A stretch of 64,000 nucleotides of DNA, from positions 372,001-436,000 of the forward strand of contig JALIZF010001709.1 of the NCBI GenBank assembly GCA_029948255.1, in the 5' to 3' direction. The DNA comes from Telmatactis stephensoni. Lineage: Eukaryota > Cnidaria > Anthozoa > Actiniaria > Isophelliidae. Both the position numbers and the translations under genes were made by a program. Under the pieces are notes generated by a model. The model did no database searches and was not told the DNA's origin. It was given only the letters and a program-made list of their open reading frames with translations. Of the stretch, positions 46,936-58,973 are shown in pieces (within the stretch, counting starts at the first letter, position 1; each line of letters starts with the position of its first letter).

Positions 46936-47501
46936 TCTCTGTATCTAGCACGTCTAAGGAATATTTTGATCGATTTTTGAAGCTCTGTTAACATTTCTAC
47001 TAACAGTAGATTAATGAACTTTCCTGTATGATGGATTTGTATATGAACAAGACGCACACGTGCGTTCACTCGTGCCCCGGGAGCCCTTCAGTGACCGGCC
47101 CCGTGCGTACTCTTCCCCGAGCCGTTTTACGCATTCTAACCGTAACATAATAAAGACCTTTTTTGACTTTTTTAGAGAATATCTGATTAGTCAATTTGTC
47201 TGTCAGCAGCTTAGTGTTTGCCTTTATCCCAACATGCAAAAATATACCAGTTTATTCAACTTTTTATTTCACTATATATCTCAATTGTTTGCTGTAAAGA
47301 CTTCTACAACGACGTTTTTGACACAATAACAAATCGTGTATTTTTTCGGCGTTCATGTTTCAGATGTTTTATCTATTACGTGACCAAACGCATCAGGTCA
47401 AATAGAGTCTTGATTCCATGAAAATATATAAATAAATTGTCTGGCCAGAATTGTGTTAAAATTCATTACAAAAACGTCTCAAGATCTCTTGAATGCTTGA
47501 A

Positions 47502-48890
47502 TGAACTAGACCCTGTTGGCAGGGTAACTGGGCTACCTGTGGATTTTGGCATTGGGTTGTACAGATCAGTGTGTGCATTAGGTTCTGAGCCTATGTGTGC
47601 ATCTAATTATAGGCTATTCAGCAGAAGTATTAAGTGAACTGTGGAATTTTGTTCCATGTTCTACAAATGAGCTCTAAGTCTCTGAATTCCAATACCAGGT
47701 AGATTTTATCAGAGAAAAACAAAGAGAATACAAAGATATAGCACAGCAGCATTCTAATAAAGGGCACAGGTTTCTTGAGGGTGAGGCATAGTAATTGCAT
47801 TTCTAGCATGTCAGAATCAAATAGTTTTTACCATCTGAGGTACTGTACATGGCCACAGTACTACAACCTATTGTTGTTATGAATGAGATATAATTTTGTG
47901 TGATTATAAAGACTGCATTGGATTCACCAATGATGTACAGTAATCAAAAGTTTCTAGTGTACAACAGTCATGAATATACCACTGTAGCTTGGACTGTAGT
48001 AGTGTATTTTATCTAAAGGTAGTATTGAATATGGAAATTTTTTCAGGTTCTTCTGTTTATAACATTAAAAATGTTTGTCGGGACACTCTAGATTGAGTCT
48101 AGATAAACTACCATACAGTTCAAATATTAGTGATGTTAAGGGACATAGCTACACACTTGGTACCTACTTTCAACCCAAACTTGACTACAAGGTGCTTGGA
48201 TAGTCTTAAAGGGATCAATAGGACCAGGGTTTGTTTCTATATCACTTGACAAAATAAAATTGGAATGATTCACTCCTCTGTGATAATTCAATTTTTTTTA
48301 ACAGATGACTTGTAGTTTTCCTGGATTTATCTGTGATGCGTGTAATTCTCTTGACTGGTATTCTTTCTCGATCACGCACATGAAAATATATCACTGTTCA
48401 AAACAAGACTTTGAAAAAAAACAAAAGCTTTATTTCCATGTATTTTTCTTAAATTTATTATTGACAAATAAAAGTACTACGTCTATTGGAATTGTGTGTG
48501 GTTCCCGATAGATCGGCTAGAATGCTTTGGTTAGGTTTTGAGAAGACCGATTTGAAGTTTGACTTCCGTATTTCAAGTACGATCGATGAAGTTTTAAAAT
48601 CTTCTATGAATCAGCAAAATATTCAACAACAAATCTCCTCTAGATTTTCAAAGGCTAATTCTATCTAACATATGGAAAGAACAACAATAATACCGAAGAA
48701 AAAGGCTAAAAACTTACTTCGAAATCTCATCTCTAATGGCGGCCATTTTGTATCTAGTCACTCCTTGAACCCTGCGCGCGCAAAGCATTACGGGGAGGTG
48801 TATTGCGCAATTTTTGCATTTTGTCTGCACGCGAATCAGAAAAAACAAAGGTAATTTAAGACTGGGCGACCACAGGTAGCCCAGTAAAAA
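47502..48890. mobile_element. 1.4-kb insertion bounded by inverted CTGGGCTACCTGTGG
   Basis: Absent from copy 1 of the host element. Inverted CTGGGCTACCTGTGG lies near both edges (47529-47543 and 48871-48885). Short ORFs (48305-48511, 48486-48668) have no recognisable domain. The same ACAGGTAGCCCA word forms the ends of the palindrome at 58974-59366, so the two may be related. Confidence 0.55.
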
Positions 48891-49249
48891 TATAATTGAC
48901 TTGCCTCTATATGCGTTCGTTTAGCAACATGTAGGGTGAGAAATTCGTAGATTTCCAGCTCAAAGGAATTGTTACGAGTCGCGAGAGCTTCAGTTTTCAA
49001 GTACTCCATCGGAGTTCGATATTTCGTCAAAGTATTGGAGATCAAGCTCAAAATAACAGCCCATTCTGAAGCTCTTATAAGTGTCTAGGTATATCTCGAG
49101 TTAAAAGCTCCATTTTCTATTGTCTCACTGCTGGAAAAGCCTGTCTCTGAAAGCCATTTTTTGGGCTGTCCGCCATCTTGCATTCCTAAAGTTCCTGACT
49201 GGCGTTCACTTCGAAGACCTTCGAAGAGTTCGCACTCGCTCAAAGGTAC

Positions 49250-50104
49250 GGAAGCCCAGGAGGGCCACTAATGGTTTTTGTTTTTGTTTTTAACTTTTCA
49301 GTTTTTGTTTTTTGTTTTTTGTTTTCGGTTTTATTTTTTGCTTTTCGGGTTTTTATTTTTGAATTTCGGTTTTTATTTTTTCATTTCACTTTTATTTTTT
49401 GCTTTTTGGATTTTTATTTTTGCTTTTTGTTTTTATTTTTTGCTTTTCGGTTTTATTTTTTGCATTTTGGTTTTATTTTTTGCTTTTCGGTTTTTATTTT
49501 TACATTTCACTTTTATTTTTTGCTCTTTAGATTTTTGTTTTTGATTTTTGTTTTTATTTTTTGCTTTTCGGTTTTATTTTTTGCATTTTGGTTTTATTTT
49601 TGCTTTTCGGTTTTTATTTTTACATTTCACTTTTATTTTTTGCTCTTTAGATTTTTATTTTTGATTTTTGTTTTTATTTTTTGCTTTTCGGTTTTATTTT
49701 TTGCATTTTGGTTTTATTTTTTGCTTTTCAGTTTTTATTTTTTGCTTTTATTTTTTACTTTTGAAAAAAATTCTTTTTTTGAAAAAAATATTTCTTTTTT
49801 TGAAAAAAAAAAATCCGTTTTAGAGAAAATTTTTTCTTTTTTTGAAAAAAAATTTCTGATTTTGAAAAATTTTTTCTTTGAGTGGCCCTTCTGGGCCGTC
49901 CCATGATGCACTGCGGCACGACATCAACAAAGATGGCGGACGCTTAGAAGGATGAGGAAAATCAATCGTTGCTTGTTATCTGCTCTTTATTACTAGCTTT
50001 CTTTCGTTTCTGTAGTTTTTGAAGTTTATCTTGTAAACTACGGACTACAAACAGACTTAAGTGCAACATGCAGGCCCATATATACATTAAGGATTGCTTA
50101 AATT

Positions 50105-50165
<61 letters not shown>

Positions 50166-51170
50166 CTCTCTCTGACTCTCTCTCTGTCTCTCTCTCTGTC
50201 TCTCTCTCTATCTACATGTATCTATATCTATATATATATGAGGATTTGCAGTCCCCCAGTCGGGCATTTGATCATTTTCTGGGACTCACAAATCATTTGA
50301 TCATTTTCTGAGACTCACAAAAGTCATGACAAAAATTCAGCTCTTGATCAAGTCTCAACCCCTTGTCTGCACTTCTCCCACCTTCGGGGTTTACTTTGAT
50401 GGCTACATGATTCAGTCCAATCCAATTCAGGGGGGGGGGGGTTATACGGGTATGTTCCACGCTATAGGGTATGGTTTTCCGGCTTTTAGGTCTGGGGTAG
50501 GGTATCCTTTTTGTGATATGATTGCGATATGTTTTGAGATATGATGCCGTTACAAAATGTAAAGGTAATTGTTCCTATATTACCCCGTGGGGTGGGGTAA
50601 TGGTGTGCCGCCAGGACCTCAAAACCCAGTGACCCTATCCCAGACCTAAAATTTCGATTTTTCATACTCTACCCCAGACTAAAACTAAGAATTGTACACC
50701 CTATCCCAGACTGAAATCAATATTTACTAACTTTTAAATGGAATTTACATTGTTTCTGTGTGAAAAGAAAGCGTAGCTTATTCCAGACTAAAACCGACCA
50801 AAACCTACCCCTATCCCATATCAAAAAGGATACCCTACCCCAGACCTAATTAGCTGGAAAACCATACCCTATAGCGTGGAACATACCCGTATAACCCCCC
50901 CCCCCCCCCCCCCCCCGGGCATATTACACATATTATTGTGACCATATGAAATAATTTGGTACTTATTGACTGACTGAGATTTTATTGGACTGAATCATGT
51001 AGCCATCAAAGTAAACCCCGAAGGTGGGAGAAGTGCAGACAAGGGGTTGAGACTTGATAAAGAGCTGAATTTTTTTCATCAAAATCCCGAGGGTGTTGGA
51101 ACTTGAAACTTTTGTGAGTCTCAGAAAATGAGAGAGAAAATGAGAGACAGAGAGAGAGAGTCAGAGAGAG

Positions 51171-51206
<36 letters not shown>

Positions 51207-52168
51207 AGAGAGACTAATTTAAGCAATCCTTAATGTATATATGGGCCTGCATGTTGCACTTAAGTCTATTTGTAGTCCTAGTTTACAAGATAAACTCAAA
51301 AACTACAGAAACGAAAGAAAGCTAGTAATAAAGAGCAGATAACAAGCAACGATTGATTTTCCTCATCCTTCTAAGCGTCCGCCATCTTTGTTGATGTCGT
51401 GCCGCAGTGCATCATGGGACGGCCCAGAAGGGCCACTCAAAGAAAAAATTTTTCAAAATCAGAAATTTTTTTTCAAAAAAAGAAAAAATTTTCTCTAAAA
51501 CGGATTTTTTTTTCAAAAAAAGAAATATTTTTTTCAAAACAAGAATTTTTTTTCAAAAGTAAAAAATAAAAGCAAAAAATAAAAACCGAAAAGCAAAAAA
51601 TAAAACCAAAATGCAAAAAATAAAACCGAAAAGCAAAAAATAAAAACAAAAATCAAAAATAAAAATCTAAAAAGCAAAAAATAAAAGTGAAATGTAAAAA
51701 TAAAAACCGAAAAGCAAAAATTAAAACCAAAATGCAAAAATAAAGACCGAAAAGCAAAAAATAAAAGTGAAAGCAAAAATAAAAATCTAAAGAGCAAAAA
51801 ATAAAAGTGAAATGTAAAAATAAAAACCGAAAAGCAAAAAATAAAAACACAAAGCAAAAATAAAAATCCAAAAAGCAAAAAAGAAAAGTGAAATGTAAAA
51901 ATAAAAACCGAAAAGCAAAAAATAAAACCAAAATTCAAAAATAAAAACTGAAAAGCAAAAAATAAAAGTGAAATGTAAAAATAAAAACCGAAAAGCAAAA
52001 AATAAAAGTGAAATGTAAGAATAAAAACCGAAATTCAAAAATAAAAACCGAAAAGCAAAAAATAAAACCGAAAAGCAAAAAACAAAAAACAAAAACTGAA
52101 AAGTTAAAAACAAAAACCGAAAAGTTAAAAACAAAAACAAAAACCATTAGTGGCCCTCCTGGGCTTCC
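49250..52168. mobile_element. Long foldback element A with tandem-repeat arms
   Basis: The termini GGAAGCCCAGGAGGGCCACT and its inverse AGTGGCCCTCCTGGGCTTCC are flanked by AAAGGTAC (left) and GTACAAAGG (right), so either AAAG or GTAC may be the target duplication. Arms of about 1.4 kb mirror each other. Each has an array of units close to TTTTTGCTTTTCGGTTTTTA, a segment GATGCACTGCGGCACGACAT and AAAGATGGCGGACGC, a CT/GA run, and a C/G-run repeat near the centre (about 50,650). No transposase is seen. The tandem array yields fake Phe-rich ORFs. Confidence 0.85.
50107..50220. repeat. (TC)n tract inside foldback element A
   Basis: About 28 uninterrupted CT units followed by an imperfect tail. 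A matching (GA)n tract at 51130-51203 sits in the opposite arm. Confidence 0.95.
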
Positions 52169-52333
52169 GTACAAAGGTGATGAATGAAAGGCATTGTTTC
52201 TTGCGCTCTTAACCGATCAGAAGCTTTAACACGTGACCGATTGCGCAAGAAAGGCCTCTTCTGGCGACGAAAAGAGAAAAAAAAACATTTGCATTTTATA
52301 ACTCGTTCCCGGCCTAAAGGCCTGGGCACGAGT

Positions 52334-52659
52334 AATTATCATAATTAGAATTGAGGTCACAGGTAGAATCAGTATCCAGAATGGATTAATTTACCACAGC
52401 ATTAAAGTTTTCATTGTAAATGAAAGGCACACTCGTGTTGTCACTCTAAACATTTTATTGGTAAATTTGTACGTATAAACTCTGCAATTACAAGTTTCTC
52501 TATCTAAGACGACGATATTTATATTTCTACAATCTAAACGAAACATCTTCAGTATTGAAATTCATTGTTATTTAAGCCTAGGGGATTTTCCCACTTTACT
52601 AATAGCTAAACTGAAACCAAATTGACAGCCATAAAGGACTATTAAACCACATCAGAAAA
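52334..52659. other. No gene recognised
   Basis: AT-rich spacer between TIR-element copy 2 and a dispersed repeat. No ORF or repeat structure was identified. Confidence 0.4.
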
Positions 52660-52862
52660 TTATTAAGAGGAGATTTTTTTCAATGACGAGCAACTGGCGA
52701 AAAGTGCCAAGAAGTAGACCTTCGTGCGAGTTTTAATCCAAATTTTCGTTCTGGATTAACACTCAAAATCTTTTTTCTACCAGTTAAAAAGTGATATACC
52801 AAGATAAAATACCTGTTTAAAAACCGATCTTTGAATTGTACAAAGACAGAATTTCTCTTGAT
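52660..52862. repeat. Dispersed repeat, also at 25590-26200
   Basis: Shares AAGAGGAGATTTTTTTCAAT, CAAATTTTCRTTYTGGATTA and ATACCTGTTTAAAA with the sequence on either side of the foldback at 25624-26041. It represents the version without that insertion. Confidence 0.7.
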
Positions 52863-52882
52863 GGGCTCTCAGAATCTCCAAT

Positions 52883-54545
52883 GAACCTGTGAAACAAGTC
52901 ACAGTTACTAAATCTTTAGGTGTAGAAACTGACCGACATCTGAACTGGAGTAATCACATTAATGCAATTTCTAAGAAAATTGCCTCGGGAATCGGTACTA
53001 TGAAACGCATCAGGCACTTAGTTCCCAGAGAAATTCTTTTTAATGTATACAATTCACTGGTACAGCCATCATTTTGACTACTGCAGCGCGGTTTGGGGGC
53101 AACTGTGGAACTTCGGGTCTCTCAGAAAATCTCCAAAAACTTCAGAACATTCTGAAACTACGATGCATCTGTTGAACCACAATTAACACTTATTGACTGT
53201 GACCGATTTAAACAGAGGCGGAGCCGAGGGAAACATTGGCGGTCGAGGGACCACAAAACATACTGCTTTCCCGAGGTCCCAGTCAATAAGTGTTTTGTTA
53301 TATATCAACTGTCAAAGAACAAAATAAAAAGCAAAACGTCGCTGCCTACAGTTAAAGTTTTTAATAAAAATTCACACAAAACTGACCTTTTTTCACACAT
53401 AGTTTTTCGGAGAATTGTTGCAGCTCTTTTGTTAGTTGACATTCCTGGTTGGTTATCATCTTTTTCTCGGAATAAATGTTGTATATTGGTCTTAAAAGTT
53501 TGACAATAAACACGAGTTTTGTCTCATGCATGTCCGAATGAATGAATAAAATTTGTAAACGCGCGCTGCCGCCTTCAAAGCTCAATCAACTTCCGGTTTT
53601 GTTATTACCGGTCAATAAAACTCATTGTTATATACCAACTGTCAAAGTCAATTTTTTCCGTGCTCTGATTGGGCGAGAGCGCATCACGTGAACGTCAACA
53701 AATTTTGCTGTTTCCCCAGCAACAACTCTCAGCGGGCAACAGTGAGTTTTATTGACCGGTAATAACAAAACCGGAAGTAGATTGAGCTTTGAAGGCGGCA
53801 GCGCGCGTTTACAAATTCATCCATGAGGCAAAACTCGTGTTTATTGTCAAACTTTTAAGACCAATATACAATATGAACATTTATTCCGAGAAAAAGATGA
53901 TAGCCAACCAGGAATGTCACCAAAAGAGCTGCTACTATTCTCCGAAAAACTATGTGTGAAAAAAGGTCAGTTTTGTGTGAATTTTGATTCAAAACTTTAG
54001 CTGTATGCAGCGACGTTTTGCTTTTTATTTTGTTCTTTGACAGTTGGTATATAACAATGCTGTTTACTGAATTGGAAGACGTTGGATGTGCAACGTAGTA
54101 TTGATAAGTCTATTTAATCTAGCCCCAATGTACCTGACCTCGAAATTTGTACATCGGTCGGATATTGCCTGTTATTCCGTCAGAAATGCCGAGAACAAGC
54201 TCGCAGTACCCCTACCGCGTACTTACCGAGCTTTAGGTATAGCGGTGCAGTGCTGTGAAATAGCTTGCCCTCGGACATAAGACAGATTTCGTCACTGCCA
54301 GTTTTCAGAAAGGAAGTGCAATCTCACAAATTTGCAGGGTGAGCCTACGATACACACGGCATTCTTGTAAAGCAGGGTTTTATTTTATTATTATTTTATT
54401 TAAATTACATTTTCTTAGTTTAAATTAGTGTATATTAACGTATATTAGTGCGTATTGATTAGTTCAGAGTTTAATAAGATATATTTTATAATTGTACCTG
54501 AAGAATTTACCGTGTCAAAATAAAGTTTTACCATACCATACCAAA
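52883..54545 (+). mobile_element. Non-LTR retrotransposon 3' part, broken and interrupted
   Basis: Frame fragments read KSLGVETDRHLNWSNHINAI, GTMKRIRHLVPREILFNVYN and, after a frame change, DYCSAVWG, which is the thumb/C-terminal part of a Jockey/CR1-like reverse transcriptase. After a foldback insertion (53296-54057) the C-terminal remnant continues (NLAPMYLTSKF, NSLPSDIRQISSLPVFRKE in shifted frames). The 3' end is AAATAAAGTTT followed by ACCAT units (54519-54545). Several frameshifts and stops show it is dead. Confidence 0.75.
53296..54057. mobile_element. Foldback element nested in the LINE
   Basis: Arms of about 330 bp (53296-53628 and 53741-54057) share GTTATATAYCAACTGTCAAAG at the ends plus AAAGCAAAACGTCGCTGC, CACACAAAACTGACC and TTTGAAGGCGGCAGCGCGCG inverted. 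A second copy of the terminal motif begins the central part (53629-53650). A smaller inverted repeat (AACACTTATTGACT / AGTCAATAAGTGTT) sits just outside at 53168-53293. Confidence 0.85.
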
Positions 54546-56389
54546 CCGCATTTTCGATCCAAATTTTCGCAAACTGATTTTGTATATCTATCAAAAAATG
54601 TATAGGTCGTAGAATAAACAAAACATTTCATAAACACAAGAAAATCAATCCTGTTTTACACAAACTTTGCCAGATTGCTTGACAGAAAGACCAAAGTGTA
54701 CATATTAATTATATTTGAAAAATTACCCTTTTACTGTCCGGGTGGAAATGGTATCTCCGAGTTAAAACTACAACTAAACAATTGGTTTTGACAGTCTTTA
54801 GCATACAAACTACCACAAGTTCAATAACATTTATATAGCCATGAAAAAATGAGATGATAATTATTTTTTCTATGTAATTCATTACCTTATTTACCTTGAT
54901 TAGCCGATGAGTTTGTCTCAAAATCTGAAGCCTTTTCGGATCCTTTCTGTGGTTACTGGTTTTACTTGCAAAAAAAAAAAAAAAAGATCTAGCTATATCT
55001 ATATAACACTGGAAAGTTTTTGAATCAAAATCCCACAAAACAGAATCCGAATGTTTAGAATTTCTGTCTAAATTCACAACAGTTCCAACATTATCAGAAC
55101 CAGATAATGAAATGTGCGAAAAGAGGATATAAACGGTTCAGGAATAATGTTATAAGACTGATAATGCGTTGAAACACATGGGATCTTCCGGAAGATCCCT
55201 GGAAATGATGGTTTAACGAAAGAATTTTACCTGGCTTTTTGGACAGAAATAAAAGACGATTTGGTTACTGTTGTCTTAATAAGAATTTGGAAGTAGGTGA
55301 ATTATCCACATCTGAACACCAAATAATAATAACCGTGTTAGAAAAACCCGTTTTAGTAAATCAGTTTATTATATACATATCGAGATTTACTCACAGAAAA
55401 GCCATTCAATAGATTTTCGTTTGTTTACCAATCTCCGCCAATCAGAATGCACGTATCGATTTTTCACGTGTGAGAAAAACGATACGTCCAATCAGAAGCA
55501 ACTTCATTCCTGATGAAAATTTTTCTTCAAACTGGCTCCTCTCAGCACTTTTTATCGAAGGATTTTCAGTCTTGGCTGTTCAATTAATCTTTATTCAGTA
55601 AGAATTCAAGCAGATAAGCTCATTCATCACAAAAGTCATCGATGTCATGCAAAATAAGAACTCTATGGGGAAAAAGATTTTCAAAACCTCGCGCGCTGTG
55701 CTGCGGCAAGAACGAAGGAGGATTCACGACAGGCAGTTTCAGAGTCGCTGAATGGAAATTTAGTCCAAATGAGCTCTTTCAACAAAAGCTTAGAGAAAAA
55801 CACTGATAATTCCAGTTCAAGATAATTTATTTCAAGTTTTGAGAGACATTTGAAACGCCAGGTATGTTTAACGGGCGTGAATTTAACCGTAAGTTTGTCT
55901 TTGAATGAACTCAAATTATTCGCATTGTCTTTGCTCGTTTTGTAAACAAACACCTGTCAGTGAGCAAAAAGTCGAACTTACACTGAAAAGAATTATAATT
56001 TTATACTGTAATTCACTTTAGATACAAATACATATTAGTTTTGTTTTGGCTTGACGTCTGTTTGTTATTTAAACTTTGTTTTCTAGAGATTTTTGTGCTT
56101 TTGAAATCAAAATCTTGACCGTGGAAAAGCAATATCCATATTCACAGCAAAACGACAAAAAATTATAGAAATCTCGATTTGTATATGATAAACAGAAAAC
56201 ACCATGGAAAGTGCTTTGTATAATAGTTTTTATTCACTCATTGTTTTCGTATCATAAAACTCACTTGCTAGAAGACTGCATCAGTTCGTTTTACGATACT
56301 TCGCAACTCGTGAATAAAAACCGTACGCGTGCACTTTCCATGAAGTATTCTCTATTTTCATATCAACACGATAACATCCATAGTACAAT
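54546..56389. other. No gene recognised
   Basis: AT-rich. Minus-strand ORFs at 54709-55077 and 55681-55953 show no domain and no splice support. The interval has a few short imperfect hairpins only. Confidence 0.4.
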
Positions 56390-58848
56390 AGTATCTACTG
56401 CATTCTACGAAGCCCAGGAGGGTCACTGATCGTTTTTATTTTTAACTTTTTGCTTTTTGTTTTTAATGTTTTCGTTTTTATTTGTAAGCTTTCAGTTTTT
56501 ATTTTTAACTTTTTGCTTTTTGTTTTTAACTTTTCGGTTTTTATTTTTTGCTTTTCCGTTTTTAAACTTTTTGGTTTTTACCTGTATGTTTTCAGTTTTT
56601 ATTTGTCGCTTTTCCGTTTTTATTTTTTGCTTTTCCGTTTTTAAACTTTTTGGTTTTTACCTGTATGTTTTCAGTTTTTATTTGTCGCTTTTCCGTTTTT
56701 ATTTTTTGCTTTTCCGTTTTTACTTTTCGCTTTTCCGTTTTTATTTTTCTCTTTCCGTTTTTATTTGTTACCTTTTCGTTTTTATTTTTCGCATTTCCGT
56801 TTTTATTTTTTGCTTTTCCGTTTTTATTTGTTCTTTTTCCGTTTTTTTTTCGCTTTTCCGTTTTTATTTTTTGCCTTTCCGTTTTTATTTCTTGCCTTTT
56901 CGTTTCTATTTTTGGATTTTTCGTTTTTGTTTTTGAAGAAATAAAAACGGAAAAGCAACAAATAAAAACGGAAAAGCAACAAATAAAAATGGAAACACAG
57001 CAAATAAAAACGCTCAGCATAGACCATAATGCTCTGCAGGTCAATCGTCATCAACATGGCGGACGTGTGGTTGTGCTGGACTCCGATGTTATTTTATAAG
57101 ACTTAAGTTAAGCTTATAACTTAAGTTGCTTATATTAAATTCCAGCCGAAACTTATATACTCGCCTATATTTTCTATATACGGGTATGTGCCGCGCTATA
57201 GGGTATGGCTTTTCGGGCTTTTAGGTCGACTGGGGTAGGGTATCCTTTTTTGACATTTTGTCAGGGATAGGGTATGGTTTTTGTCTGGGTTAGGGTTACA
57301 ATTTGGTCGTTTTAGTCTGGGTAAGGGTAGGTTTTGGTCGGTTTTAGTCTGAAATAAACTACGCTTTCTGTCGACACAGAAACGATGTAAATTCCATTTA
57401 AAGTTAGTAAATATTGATTTCAATCTATTGGATGACCATTTTTTGCATGTCAACAAAATGTAGTATGACCACGATGTAGTTAACACTAACTGTTTAATCT
57501 AGGATAGTGTATACAATTCTTAGGTTAAGTCTGGGGTAGGGTATGAAAAATCGAAATTTTAGGTCTGGGATAGGGTCAGGGTTTTGAGGTCCTTACCCAA
57601 GTTGGGGTGGTAGTACCTCCCCCGGGCTCGATCTGAAATGTTCAGTAAAACTTACCATTCCCTACAAATACCGAAGATTTATTGATTATTTACGATACTC
57701 TGTTTGCTTGAGTACGTGCGGAAGGCTTTATTTTAATATTACAAACACCTGCAGTCAACTAGATCTAGAGGGTGGAGTAGACCGTTATCGAGCTATCATA
57801 GCTCTAAAAGTAGCATGGCGAACCCCTTTTCCTTTATTGTTTTGGTGTTCAGAACTCAAAAACAACCTACATGCAAACTGGAATTTCCAGAAAAATTCCT
57901 CGATAAAATCTCGCGCGAGCCATTAGAGCCTTAACTACTGTACTGTACAGTACTATACAAAGGCAAGACAAGCTTCGGATTGGAATCGAATCCTTTTACT
58001 CCAGGTTGTTTACATTTCTTTGCACGCCAGAATTCAGCAAGTGACCATTTGTTGCAAAATGAAAATCTTTGAAATATCTACTAATTATTTTTTTTCCAAA
58101 CATGGTCCATTCCGCCTAATAAAGTGAAAATATACAGCACAACCACACGTCCGCCATGTTGATGACGATTGACCCGCAGAGTATTATGGTCTATGCTGAG
58201 CGTTTTTATTTGCTGTGTTTCCGTTTTTATTTGTTGCTTTTCCGTTTTTATTTGTTGCTTTTCCGTTTTTATTTCTTCCTTTTCCGTTTTTATTTTTCGT
58301 TTTTCCATTTTATGAAAACACTAAATTTTTGTTTTTCATTTTTAAAAATAAATAATCGGAAAAATAAAACAAAAAAGCAAAAAATAGAAACGCAAAAGGC
58401 GAAAAACAAAAACGGAAAATCCAAAAATAAAAACGAAAAGGTAACAAATAAAAACGGAAAAGCGAAAAATAAAAACGGAAAAGCAAAAAATAATAACGGA
58501 AAAGCAAAAAATAGAAACGGAAAAGCAAAAAATAATAACGGAAAAGCAAAAAATAGAAACGGAAATGCGAAAAATAAAAACTGAAACCATACAAATAAAA
58601 ACGGAAAAGCGAAAAATAAAAACGGAAAAGGAACAAATAAAAACGGACAAGCGACAAATAAAAAAAGAAAACATACAAATAAAAACCGAAAAGTTAAAAA
58701 CGGAAAAGCAAAAAATAGAAACCAAAAAGTTAAAATAAAAACTGAAAGCTTACAAATAAAAACGGAAACATCAGAAACAAAAAGCAAAAAGTTAAAAATA
58801 TAAACGATCAGTGACCCTCCTGGGCTTCCGTATTCTGCAGTAGATACA
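56390..58848. mobile_element. Long foldback element B, same family as element A
   Basis: The inverted core ends are GAAGCCCAGGAGGGTCACTG and CAGTGACCCTCCTGGGCTTC, and the palindrome continues outward through GTATCTACTGCA. Both arms are arrays of units close to TTTTTGCTTTTCCGTTTTTA (56440-56990 and 58200-58800). Inside are matching inverted segments with GTCATCAACATGGCGGACGT (57050 and 58150). The loop (57100-58080) contains a C/G-run repeat (57178-57622). Element A carries the same plan with a related AAGATGGCGGACGC word. Confidence 0.85.
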
Positions 58849-58973
58849 AAAACTGGTCTAGTCAGATCAACAGGCTGTAAAAAATTAGGAATATCTTATC
58901 ACAATCTAGCTTATGCATCACAGTCCTAATTTGTAAGAAATTTTTACTGCGAAAACGCTTGTATCGGTTTAAG

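Larger units (their letters stand above)
47066..52333. mobile_element. TIR element, copy 2, with two nested insertions
   Basis: It begins GTTCACTCGTGCCCCGGGAG and ends with the hairpin 52301-52333. Segments 47200-47500, 48890-49215 and 52180-52333 match copy 1 in order. Relative to copy 1, about 1.39 kb is inserted at 47502-48890 and 2.9 kb at 49250-52168. Confidence 0.7.

Noticed and set aside
48305..48511. Possible zinc-finger ORF (ICDACNSLDW...HMKIYHC)
   Set aside because: The Cys/His spacing does not fit a C2H2 finger, and the ORF is short and inside an insertion.
49271..49906. 211-residue Phe-rich membrane-like ORF, and similar ORFs at 51534-52174, 56450-57099 and 58156-58787
   Set aside because: They translate T-rich tandem units of the foldback elements. 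The mirror arms give the same composition, and several frames are open at once.
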